64,000 nucleotides of DNA from Syngnathus acus (Eukaryota; Chordata; Actinopteri; Syngnathiformes; Syngnathidae), in the NCBI RefSeq assembly GCF_901709675.1, contig NC_051102.1, forward strand, positions 1,642,912-1,706,911. The letters run 5' to 3'. The position numbers and the translations under genes were made by a program. The notes beneath the pieces are model-generated. The model was given only the letters and a program-made list of their open reading frames with translations. It did not search any database and was not told the origin of the DNA. Below are positions 1 to 14,400 of this stretch, in pieces. The first letter of the stretch is position 1; every line of letters starts with the position of its first letter.

Positions 1-226
1 GTTGAAAAAAATCGAGCTTTTTCGATTCTTCATTTTCATGCCGTTTTTTTCTTTCGGTCTTGCGCGAATGTGCTTGCGCTATTCTATGTGCGCGATGTTA
101 TCCATTCACCGTTTGCCTCCCGGACCCGGATGTTGTTTTAGTGATCAGCGAACGGCGTGGGTGATGTTCGATTTTTTTTCCTGTGGGCGTGCGCCCCTAC
201 TGGAAAAATTCCTGGCTACGCCTCTG
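1..226 (-). mobile_element. hAT-type MITE, truncated by the window edge
   Basis: This stretch is the reverse complement of most of the complete 298-bp element at 20968-21265. Its visible end (about 212-226) carries the same terminal motif CTGGCTACGCCTCTG. The other end lies left of the window. The base after position 226 continues directly into Tc1 transposase sequence, so the MITE sits inside a Tc1 copy. It has no coding capacity; small ORFs in it are chance. Confidence 0.8.
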
Positions 227-1232
227 CGGCCGTCCCTCCAAACTTTCATCTCAAACAAGGAGAAGACTGATCAGAGATGCAGCCAAGAGGCCCATGATCA
301 CTCTGGATGAACTGCAGATAACTATAGCTGAGGTGGGAGAGTCTGTCCATAGGACAACAATCAGTCGTGCACTGCACAAATCTGGCCTTTATGAAAGAGT
401 GGCAAGAAGAAAGCCATTTCTCAAAGATATCCATAAAAAGTCTCGTTTAAAGTTTGCCACAAGCCACCTGGGAGACACACCAAACGTGGAAGAAGGTGCT
501 CTGGTCAGATGAAACCAAAATCGAACTTTTTGGCCACAATGCAAAACGATATGTTTGGCGTAAAAGCAACACAGCTCATCACCCTGAACACACCATCCCC
601 ACTGTCAAACATGGTGGTGGCAGCATCATGGTTTGGGCCTGCTTTTCTTCAGCAGGGACAGGGAAGATGGCTAAAATTGATGGGAAGATGGATGGAGCCA
701 AATACAGGACCATTCTGGAAGAAAACATGTTGGAGTCTGCAAAAGACCTGAGACTGGGACGGAGATTTATCTTCCAACAGGACAATGATCCAAAACATAA
801 AGCCAAATCTACAATGGAATGGTTCACAAATAGACGTATCCAGGTGTTAGAATGGCCAAGTCAAAGTCCAGACCTGAATCCAATCGAGAATCTGTGGAAA
901 GAGCTGAAGACTGCTGTTCACAAACGCTCTCCATCCAACCTCACTGAGCTCGAGCTGTTTTGCAAGGAAGAATGGGCAAGAATTCCAGTCTCTCGATGTG
1001 CAAAACTGATAGAGACATACCCCAAGCGACTTGCAGCTGTAATTGCAGCAAAAGGTGGCGCTACAAAGTATTAGCGCAAGGGGCCCGAATAATATTGCAC
1101 GCCCCACTTTTCAGTTTTTTATTTGTTAAAAAAGTTTAAATGATCCAATTAATTTTGTTCCACTTCACGATTGTGTCCCACTTGTTGTTGATTCTTGACA
1201 AAAAGGGGGCCGAATACTTTCGCAAGGCACTG
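227..1232 (+). mobile_element. Tc1/mariner element, interrupted and frameshifted transposase pseudogene
   Basis: From 227 onward the sequence is nearly identical to 8419-9484 of the intact Tc1 copy. The transposase reads from about 230 in one frame, then shifts near 485, where two bases are missing relative to the intact copy (AAACATGTGG has become AAACGTGG). It continues from 454 in another frame to a stop at 1072-1074. The catalytic signatures SDET, QQDNDPKH and NPIENLW are still readable. The 3' inverted repeat has lost about 70 bp but ends correctly at 1232, followed by TA (1233-1234). The 5' part was separated by the MITE and lies outside the window. This copy cannot make a working transposase. 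Confidence 0.9.
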
Positions 1233-1234
1233 TA

Positions 1235-1771
1235 CGTATTACCATGCTGTACAAATTAAATGTACACATATTACCATGTTGTACAAATTATATACCATGA
1301 TTTTGACTTTTTGCTGTTGCAGCAACACTCCCACGGTGATATTAGAATTTATTTTATTGTTGTCACTCATCCGTTGCAGTCCATCGGACCATTCACCATG
1401 AATACACTACCTGACTGTGTTGTCGTGTCTGCATGTGTTGCCAATAGCTTTTAAGAACCGTGGCTAATGTCTGAACTTTTTACACCATATGACGAATACA
1501 AGACATGGCAGGTGCGGCTTTAGTGTTTACACACTCAACGGGGCAGAGAAAAAGAAATATGGAATTAAAGAACTACTAGGTTGACTAGAACACTAACGTG
1601 GTTTCTGGTAATGATTCAGAGCACGAGTCTGCAAGGCATTGGAAAAGCTTTTATTTGACAAAGGAGGTACCAAAACAGTTTGCAAAAGGTTCTCTAGAGG
1701 GATTCTTGTAAGAATCTGTTTTCTACATGGCTGCTGAGATTAGAGAAAATGGACAATAAGGCATCAGTATG

Positions 1772-1815
<44 letters not shown>

Positions 1816-1827
1816 AGTTTGGGCCCT
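1235..1827 (-). other. tf 3' UTR and flank
   Basis: No gene is seen here apart from the 3' end of transferrin. Reading the minus strand, an AATAAA signal lies at 1650-1655, about 175 bp past the tf stop, so the 3' UTR probably ends near 1630. The UTR contains the long homopolymer at 1773-1814. Sequence 1235-1600 shows nothing I recognise. Confidence 0.5.
1773..1814. repeat. 42-bp poly-G (poly-C on the tf mRNA strand)
   Basis: An uninterrupted run of 42 G lies 13 bp beyond the tf stop codon. Transcribed from the minus strand it would be a poly-C tract in the 3' UTR. Its true length is uncertain, because sequencers misread such runs. Confidence 0.95.
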
Positions 1828-5787
<3,960 letters not shown>

Positions 5788-5832
5788 GGTGGACAGTCTC
5801 CGGGTTAGCGGACTGAGTTGCAGTCAGAGCGT

Positions 5833-5841
5833 CCTTTTATA
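5833..5841 (-). promoter_or_regulatory. tf TATA box
   Basis: The minus strand reads TATAAAAGG, 46 bp upstream of the tf ATG. A TATA box this close predicts a 5' UTR of only about 20 bases, typical for strongly expressed liver genes. Confidence 0.8.
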
Positions 5842-5860
5842 GCCAAGCTCTTGACTTGAG

Positions 5861-5895
5861 GAGGGAGGGAGGGAGGGAGAGAGGGAGGGAGGGGG
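5861..5895. repeat. (GGGA)n simple repeat
   Basis: An imperfect GGGA tract just upstream of the tf TATA box. Confidence 0.85.
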
Positions 5896-5899
5896 AAGA

Positions 5900-7858
5900 G
5901 AGAATGGATGGGTGGTTTGCTCAGGTTTCCCCACTGGCTGCGTGCGTGTGTGCATGGGTCCGTGCTGGCCTCTGTGTGCTTTGCCTGGCGCACACACACA
6001 CAGGCAAATGATAACGAGCCTCCAAATGTGTTAACATCTTCAATCAACTAAAATCCTCCAGCATGCCATTGGGACCGCTGTGGAAAAACGAGAAAACGTT
6101 TTGACAACAAAAGCCAAACATGACCTCACCACTTACTGCATGCCAGGACGTGGAGAGGAGCATCACTTAATTGCACACCACTTCTTTTCTATCTTGGCCC
6201 ACTTTATTGCAGGTGGGACATGGAGGGAAGGCGCTCCTAGTGGTGGCCAGAGGAAATGAAGAACTGTCATGGCTGCACACAAGATGAGTAAAGTTTTGAA
6301 TTCGAACATTTCGACAGCCTTGACTATAAATGTCCTAAATTTTCACATTAGCGTCATGTATAGGTCATGAAATATATATAGATTTCAATTAAATTCCATC
6401 ATTCTGAGCTGGATCCATTTGAATGGCCATGATTCACCATCCTCTGCGTATGTCATCAACTCATTGTAATGAGGAGTGAAATAAGGGCTAAGGCCAAAAC
6501 GAAAAGTTGCATTGTGCAGATAATGTTTGCCGTAAACAGAACTTTGTATTATTCCACTGCGGCGTGCTCAACTCATGAAAGGCTGTGTTGCATGTGGCCG
6601 TGTTTACTGTGTCAACATGACCCGAGAAAATAATTGAAAGGTTCACAAGGCCGCTTTGGTAAATTGAACGAGCAACACTTCCCCACTTTGTTCTCCATGA
6701 ACAAATATTGGACAATCGAGCCAGATACGTTTCACAATTCGACCTCGCATTAGGTGTTTCAACACCGGAATGTTTGCACCGCCATTCCGATAAAAAGCTT
6801 AACTTGCCACAAAATGCCACTTAAGATGTTGACTTTGTTTTTAGCGTGTTCATAATGATCCACAGTTTGAAGAGGTCAAGTCAGGATGTTGAGAAAGACC
6901 ATTTTTACACTAAGTAGTTCCTTCTTCTGTTTAAGAGAGACTAATGGCAAACTCATACAAAGTAAAAAAAAGCCACTCACTTGTTGAAGCAAGACTGATT
7001 TATCGGATTGCAGTATATGATTAATCTCAGCGAATATCCTGTTGGGAAAACATTCAGGCCTGACAATTATAAATAATGGCAAGCAGATCACACACATGAG
7101 GATAATTTGATGAAATGGCCTGATTATCATATGCCACTTGGATTATCCTGAGCAATTATCCTATGGTGTGAGGTGTGCTAGAGTGATTTGGCCTTTCTTC
7201 CGAATTCTGATTCAAATTAGAGAAAACACAATGTCTCTAAGAATTCATGAGCAATTATAGCACGGTGTGTGTCAATAGTGATTTTCCACGATGATATGCT
7301 CGGAAAATAATCGGGTCGTCAATGAGCGGGGGTAAAGACGTATTGGGCCAGATTGAATCATTCTGCTGAGTCAGCAAAGCCCTACTGATCAGATAGCTGT
7401 AAAAGGATTACCTTGAGTAATTGTCTTTGTGGTGTGCTGTATGTGTGTGTAGTATGATTTTTTAGTGTGACATTCATGGCTAACAATTGCCATGTGTGCA
7501 TGTTACGTAAATAGAATTAACCAACTACGATGTGCCAATTGCTCAGGCTGCCACCGTTGCTGGCTCTATGGATGTCTTCACACTTTCCTTTCACTTGATG
7601 TGTTTCTAAAAGAAAGAAAGAACGCAAAACCCTGGATTTTCTGATGTCGTAGCAATTGAGCAACATTCCGAAAGCAGTAGAGAGAACGTGCTGTTCTAAA
7701 AAACAGGAACGCTACTCGGGACTTTTGCATGGATAGGAGGAGTGAGTGTAAAGATTAAAGGTGAGTTATGTGATTCATTTGGAAAGTTTTTGCACAAAAA
7801 CAACACTTGATTGCACCACTCAAAAAAACCCAGGCAGACGAAGTAAGATACACACATA
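5900..7858. other. Intergenic, upstream of tf
   Basis: No coding exon is seen. The sequence is AT-rich. Three imperfect direct copies of a 45-60 bp unit lie at about 7139-7190, 7241-7285 and 7404-7464. Each has a GAG(C/T)AATT core followed by GGTGTG and then TGATTT. Confidence 0.5.
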
Positions 7859-8072
7859 CAGTGCCTTGCGAAAGTATTCGGCCCCCTTAACCTTTCAACA
7901 TTTCGCCACATTTCAGGCTTCAAACATAAAGATATAAAACTTTATTTTTTTGTCAAGAATCAACAACAAGTGGGACACAATCGTGAAGTGGAACGAAATT
8001 TATTGGATAATTTAAACTTTTTTAACAAATAAAAAACTGAAAAGTGGGGCGTGCAATATTATTCGGCCCCTT
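7859..8072 (+). repeat. Tc1 left terminal inverted repeat
   Basis: This matches the reverse complement of 9272-9484 over about 210 bp, with a few substitutions and indels. It begins at the TA target site and ends in TTCGGCCCC. Confidence 0.9.
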
Positions 8073-8248
8073 TACTTTCAGTGCAGCAAACTCACTCCAG
8101 AAGTTCAGTGAGGATCTTTGAATGATCCAATGTTGTCCTAAATGACTGATGATGATAAATAGAATGCACCTGTGTGTAATCAAGTCTCCGTATAAATGCA
8201 CCTGCTCTTTGATAGTCTCAGGGTTCTGTTTAAAGCGCAGAGAGAACC

Positions 8249-9268
8249 ATGAAGACAAAGGAACACACCAGGCAGGTCCGAGATACTGTTGTGGAGAAGT
8301 TTAAAGCCGGATTTGGATACAAAAAGATTTCCCAAGCGTTAAACATCTCAAGGAGCACTGTGCAAGCAATTATATTGAAATGGAAGGAGTATCAGACCAC
8401 TGCAAATCTACCAAGACCCGGCCGTCCCTCCAAACTTTCATCTCAAACAAGGAGAAGACTGATCAGAGATGCAGCCAAGAGGCCCATGATCACTCTGGAT
8501 GAACTGCAGATAACTACAGCTGAGGTGGGAGAGTCTGTCCATAGGACAACAATCAGTCGTGCACTGCACAAATCTGGCCTTTATGGAAGAGTGGCAAGAA
8601 GAAAGCCATTTCTCAAAGACATCCATAAAAAGTCTTGTTTAAAGTTTGCCACAAGCCACCTGGGAGACACACCAAACATGTGGAAGAAGGTGCTCTGGTC
8701 AGATGAAACCAAAATCGAACTTTTTGGCCACAATGCAAAACGATATGTTTGGCGTAAAAGCAACACAGCTCATCACCCTGAACACACCATCCCCACTGTC
8801 AAACATGGTGGTGGCAGCATCATGGTTTGGGCCTGCTTTTCTTCAGCAGGGACAGGGAAGATGGCTAAAATTGATGGGAAGATGGATGGAGCCAAATACA
8901 GGACCATTCTGGAAGAAAACATGTTGGAGTCTGCAAAAGACCTGAGACTGGGACGGAGATTTATCTTCGAACAGGACAATGATCCAAAACATAAAGCCAA
9001 ATCTACAATGGAATGGTTCACAAATAGCCGTATCCAGGTGTTAGAATGGCCAAGTCAAAGTCCAGACCTGAATCCAATCGAGAATCTGTGGAAAGAGCTG
9101 AAGACTGCTGTTCACAAACGCTCTCCATCCAACCTCACTGAGCTCGAGCTGTTTTGCAAGGAAGAATGGGCAAGAATTCCAGTCTCTCGATGTGCAAAAC
9201 TGATAGAGACATACCCCAAGCGACTTGCAGCTGTAATTGCAGCAAAAGGTGGCGCTACAAAGTATTAG
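8249..9268 (+). CDS. Tc1-family transposase, intact ORF
   Basis: A 339-residue DD34E transposase, the full length usual for fish Tc1 elements. The N-terminal third is a paired-type helix-turn-helix DNA-binding region (about residues 5-110; helix cores GYKKISQALNIS and TTISRALHKSGL). The catalytic domain follows. The first Asp is in LWSDETK, the second in EQDNDPKH and the Glu in NPIENLWKE, with 34 residues between the second Asp and the Glu. The nuclear enzyme binds the terminal repeats and excises the element by a cut-and-paste mechanism. The ATG is the natural start for the family. No stop or frameshift is seen, so activity is possible but not shown by sequence alone. Confidence 0.95.
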   Translation: MKTKEHTRQVRDTVVEKFKAGFGYKKISQALNISRSTVQAIILKWKEYQTTANLPRPGRPSKLSSQTRRRLIRDAAKRPMITLDELQITTAEVGESVHRTTISRALHKSGLYGRVARRKPFLKDIHKKSCLKFATSHLGDTPNMWKKVLWSDETKIELFGHNAKRYVWRKSNTAHHPEHTIPTVKHGGGSIMVWACFSSAGTGKMAKIDGKMDGAKYRTILEENMLESAKDLRLGRRFIFEQDNDPKHKAKSTMEWFTNSRIQVLEWPSQSPDLNPIENLWKELKTAVHKRSPSNLTELELFCKEEWARIPVSRCAKLIETYPKRLAAVIAAKGGATKY

Positions 9269-9271
9269 CGC

Positions 9272-9484
9272 AAGGGGGCCGAATAATATTGCACGCCCCA
9301 CTTTTCAGTTTTTTATTTGTTAAAAAAGTTTAAATTATCCAATAAATTTTGTTCCACTTCACGATTGTGTCCCACTTGTTGATTCTTGACAAAAAATTTA
9401 ACTTTTATATCTTTATGTTTGAAGCCTGAAATGTCGCGAAATGTTGAAAGGTTGAAGGGGGCCGAATACTTTCGCAAGGCACTG
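9272..9484 (-). repeat. Tc1 right terminal inverted repeat
   Basis: The inverted partner of 7859-8072. It begins immediately after the transposase stop codon and ends CACTG followed by the TA duplication. Confidence 0.9.
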
Positions 9485-9486
9485 TA

Positions 9487-11482
9487 GTGACTTTCAACAT
9501 CATTGTAAAAACATAAGCCGGATAAGCTAACAGTTAGCTTAGCTTAGTCTCCTTCTTTTGTAGTGCTCTGTCACCTTTAAAATGTTTCACCAATTTCTTT
9601 TATTTAATCCCCAGAACAGCTACGGAATGTGCTCAGACCAGACAAAATGTCCGCCCTTGCACAACTGTGGACTCTTGTGTAAAAAGCGGCCGTGGGCACC
9701 TTCTAAACATTAACTTCCATTGACATAATTTGGAGAATCAGCCAAAAGGTCAAAGGTGGATGGGGTCAACACTCACTTATGCAATGGCACACCCACTGAA
9801 CGGGGTCTGAGGTTCCCGCCTTATTGATCCATCTCTTGTCTAATTTGTTGAAAGCAGGACATTTGCTCAATGACATCATATTGTAGATTCAAACCTAATG
9901 CTGCATAATGGACGTTTGGATAAAAACAAAACAATTGAGACAATGTGGTTGCATAAGTGTGCACACCCTCTTAACTGGGGATGTAGCTGTGTTCGAAATG
10001 ACCCAATTCCATTGCAACTCGTAATAAACGGGAGTCAGTACACACCTGCCTCCACTCAAAATGCCTGATTGACGTTCAGTTGTTCCAAAAAGGCTTTTTC
10101 TGACTTTTTTTTTTTTCCATCACATCTTAAGTATCTGTCAAGAGAAACAAAAATATCAAGAGAAACAGAGAAATCTGACATTTTAAACAGGGGTGTGTGT
10201 ACTTTCAACATTATAGCCGAAGGGATGCCATCAGTATGAAGTGATGAAAACACTCAAGCCTAATTAGTTGTTTCAGAATTCCAAATCTGTTTAAATGCAT
10301 GTTGCATTTGGATGGTGTTTAGACATTTTATTATCAAAGGTGCTGGTTGGCCTCCAGCAACTTTTGTTCACAAAAAGGCCTCATGAACAGTCATTTGTGC
10401 ACAGTGAGGGGTCAAGTCCTCTATTTGGACAGCTGAAAGTCCCTTTCATTCCATTTTTTTTTTTTTTTTTTTAGCAGCAAGTTCCAAAAAGGATGACGAC
10501 CTGTTTGCTGTTGGAACACGTAAATTGGAAAGTATTGATCTAAGGCAACACTTTGAACACACTGAACAACTTGTAGAGTTTGCAGATCCGTAGAGACGTG
10601 ATGCTGGGGTAAGCTGTGAGGTTCTCACGGAACTTTTAATAATGATTCCATCCATCATCATTTGTGGGCCATTTGCTTCTTTTTGCGCATTTATTTTAAT
10701 CATGAAATATTTTTTCCTGTGCCCAAATGCACCAGTAGAATACGCCTCTATAAAAAGAAAAAGGTGTCAAATTTTGCATGTGGAATTTTTCTTCCGAGTT
10801 AGTGAACAAGACACCAAACAAATGAGCTTTGGTTTTTGGTGGTTATATTTTATCATGGGTGTATTTTCTTGGCAACATATAAAAAGAAGTAAAGAAAGAG
10901 AGGAAACAATGTCTAACGGCATGACCTCAGTGTATGTGTCTCTAAGCCATCTCTGTACAGCAAAGGTCCAAGCGACTGATGAGACGCACACTGGCCTTCA
11001 GTCGTTCTGTATCAAAAGTTGGGCTTTACACAAAAAAAGTGACACATCGTCCATTAGTCTCTAATCGAGCGATACAAACGAGAGTAAAAAGCTGATTGAT
11101 GCACTCTTCTTTCAAAATACCACGATTGTGTCTGAATGAATGAATGCAGAGGAGAGAGCCTCTATTTTCTTGTGTCTCGGAACGGCAAATAACGAGAAGA
11201 GCAACTCGGGAGTCTTCTCTGCTGAAGCCTGATACGTGAGAATTGGATGGGGCCGTGATCTTTACTATGGTCATTCTATTCCGATGGGCCTGGAATCCAG
11301 GGGAAAATAAAGACCTGAATCCTATTAAGAACTCAAAGAGTTGCCGGCATCCGGTACTGGCCAAAGGAGCCGGCCGGCATCACGAGAAGGGAAAGGAGAG
11401 CATCCTAAACCAGCATGAGCCTCCACCAACCCGGCCCCAGACCCTCTTAGTGTCCATGATGGTCGGTTGAGTCCGCTACAGG
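9487..11482. other. Intergenic and ubxn7 3' UTR
   Basis: No coding exon is seen. Positions about 9935-10220 look like an old non-autonomous element: the left side has TTGCATAAGTGTGCACACCC and the right has GGGGTGTGTGTACTTT, which are roughly inverted. Short homopolymer runs lie near 10110 and 10455-10472. The part next to 11483 should be the 3' UTR of ubxn7; a minus-strand AATAAA occurs near 10689. Confidence 0.45.
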
Positions 11483-14400
11483 CTAGTTCCTCTCCTGCAC
11501 AAACACCGTTTCCTGCGGACAAAGCCCCGCCTCCTGCAGCGTGATGTCATAGTCCAAGTGGGTGAGCTTCCGCCGCGGGAAGTTGGTTACGAGTTCGAAG
11601 CATTCGTTGGGGTAACCTTTGGACTGCACGTGTCTCACCAGCGCCTTCAAGTCACATAGCGTCATGTTAGAAACAACATCACGAGCAGAAATACAAGAGC
11701 ATAAATAATGCGGGATGCTCAGCGAGGGGCGCTTGAGTTGTTTTTCCACATTTTACATTACAGCCAACTAGCCAAATAAAGTCCCAACACACTGACTGGC
11801 CCTTTGATTCTTTCAGAGATTTTGGTTTCATGTTATTTCAATGAGGAAGAGGACAATGCTTACCAGAAGTTTTGCTTGAGAAGACAACGATATTTGCTCT
11901 CTTTGTCCATCTGGGTAACGAAGCATCAATCTGGCCTTGGGACCTGTGTAGGAAATATTTTGGTCATTTAACACTGTCAACAATAAAGATTAGAATTTCA
12001 GGCATTTGAATTATATTATCGTTGTCTTGTATTTTATTATGTGTTCAAAAAGAAAGGCAAAAATCGGCATTGGTCAATCAATGAATCTGTCGGGCCAGAG
12101 TACTCATGTTTCAAGGAACCGTACCATTGTCTTCAGGACAGTCGTCTTCAGGGCTTTTGGATGGCCCCACACCGTCAGCAAGCGCCGCACACGAGTTCCT
12201 CGCCGCGTCCGGGTGGCTCTGACGAGGCCCGGCGAGCGACGGCTCCAGGTGGTTCTTTTTGCTCTCCTCCTTTTTGTGACTGTGGTTGTTCTCTTTAAAC
12301 GGAGATTTACGATGACAGGAAGACGTACTATCGGGATGCAGGCGATGCTGGGCGGGTCCGGCCGTGGGGGCGGCGGACGTGGCATGTTTGCTGCCGGAGC
12401 TTTTCTCTTTCTGGGGTTCCGGCATTTCACCGTCCGAACCGTCGACCGAAATGAGTCCCTCGCTGTCGGAGAAGGGCTCGGCCTCTGAGTCGTCCTCTGA
12501 CCTGGGAGAGTCGGGGACGTCGGGAACATTGGAGGACTCGTAGTGCGTTTCCTGTAGGGAGGCCCGGATGGCGGCCTCCAGCTGGCTGTCTTCGCTGGCA
12601 TCGATCAGACTCTCCTAGAACAGAAAACAAGAGTGCAGCTGTTAAAAACAATCAAGGATGAACAAAAGCAAACGGGAAAGGGGGAGGAGGGGGGGTTGCT
12701 CAATAGGGTTTGATGGGAGAAATGAGAGACCCACAGAGCGAGCTCGTTTGGCGGGCGGTGCCGGGCAGGACGGCCCGTCCAGCTGCCCATGTTGTGCCAG
12801 AAAGCCGGTGGCCTGCTCCAGGAAGGACGCCACATCCAGCTGGTTCCACTCCACCATTTTTTGACCTAAACGGCCAAACAGAACGCCGTGGTTCACAACA
12901 GTATTGGATCCCATCCCACTATGCGAGATGTGACGGCGGGTCTTGGCTTGAAACAAAACGGCAAAACACATACCAGTTCGGGGATCCAAGATGGAAATAT
13001 ACGGAAACTTGTTGAGTTTATAAAACTGGATGTATCGTTGCCCCTCTTCACTGTCGTGATATACCTGCGACAAACATTGAGACGAAGACTGGTGTTAGTC
13101 CGCTCCGTGTTAGGATCTCGCTTGTCTGTAGCTCAAAGTAATCACAAGCTCTTTTGTTCTGACGGCCGACCGTACAAGCGCCGAGCAAACATCGGGGCCC
13201 GACGTGAAGCCGCGTGCATACCTGCCAGAATATAAAGTGCTCTCGAATGATGGTCTTGACGGCGTCGTTACTCCACACGTCTCTGTTCAGGCACTGGCAA
13301 GCAAAATCTTGAACGTTCTGAATGTTGATCATCAACCACTTGTTCTCCAACTGGCCGCAGTCTTTTGCCTGCCGGGGACCGTAAAGACACAACAGCCGAT
13401 CCGATTGAGACAACTGGCGATGTGATTTGAGTGACGGTTTTGTGCTAAATTGAGTGTGAAGACATCAAATTCAAGGCCTGAAAGTTTGCCACTCTTCTGT
13501 TTGCAGCACGCCCGCCTCCCTCTGGGTAAAGGTCGACAAAGAGAACGGAGGCGTGTGTAGTGTAGGTTTGTATGCGACTCCTCACCGTCTCAAAGCTGCC
13601 TTTGTGCATCAGCTCAATAGGAGGACGGAAAAGGTCTGCCAGGGTGCTCAGTTTCTTGTCCACTGTGCCGCCGTTACGCAGCTCCTGTTCCTGGCGTACT
13701 GTAAAGAGATGGCGAGCGAGTGAGAGGATGAAAAGAGAAGTCACTTGGGGGTTAAACAACAAGATGTGCATGCGAGGAGCTGTAAGTACTATCGTTGTCC
13801 ACTTGGGGTCACCATTCCCATGTTGCGCACTATAATATTGGTGACTTTGAGTGTGTGTGACTTTAAAGGGCGGGACCTGGCCTGGTGAATGACATGGGCG
13901 CCAGCAAATGAGAGTGTAGAGTTATGAGGTCAGGCTAGCAGGTAGCTGTTAGCTGGCTAAACGTTACGATCCTTTATCAAATTATTTACGTTAATCGATC
14001 AATCGTTTCAGCCCTCAAGAGGACTCACTTGTTTCTGTTTGGAAGTCTCGAAAGCCGTCGAATATGGATCGGGCCGGTCTCCTTCTCTTTGGCACTGAAG
14101 GTTCACAAGACACTCCAAAACTTACAATTTGCTTGCAAGGATGATGTGATGAAAATGCAATGGAATACCTCCAAAAAGTGGCTCTGGCTCCACAAGTATG
14201 TCCTGCTTCTGGGGAATGGGTGCTCGTACTTCGCTAGGACCACACGAGAAAAGAAAAAAGCATCCCATCACATGGAGCATTATTTACAAGAGAAAAATAA
14301 AGTTGGAGATGAAGTGGAGCACTTACTCAGTAGGTGGAACTCTGCTGCCGGATGCTGCTGAACTGGAGCTCGTGCTGGGCTCCTCGGCCACCACGCCACC

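Larger units (their letters stand above)
7859..9484 (+). mobile_element. Complete Tc1/mariner transposon
   Basis: A 1626-bp element bounded by TA target duplications (7857-7858 and 9485-9486). It starts CAGTGCCTTGCG and ends with the complement. The terminal inverted repeats run about 213 bp (7859-8072 and 9272-9484) and differ at only a few positions. The single transposase ORF inside is intact. Low divergence between the repeats and an open ORF point to a recent insertion. A broken relative occupies 227-1232. Confidence 0.96.

Noticed and set aside
454-1107. Several antisense and shifted ORFs within the broken Tc1 copy
   Set aside because: Shadows of the transposase coding frame; identical shadows occur in the intact copy at 8581-9301.
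10642-11064. 140-codon plus-strand ORF
   Set aside because: Lies in AT-rich sequence that should be the ubxn7 3' UTR; no domain, no splice partner.
12104-12601. Overlapping minus-strand ORFs of 165 and 104 codons in the large ubxn7 exon
   Set aside because: Only the frame joined to the UIM and UBX exons is conserved; the 165-codon frame is an Arg/Pro-rich shadow.
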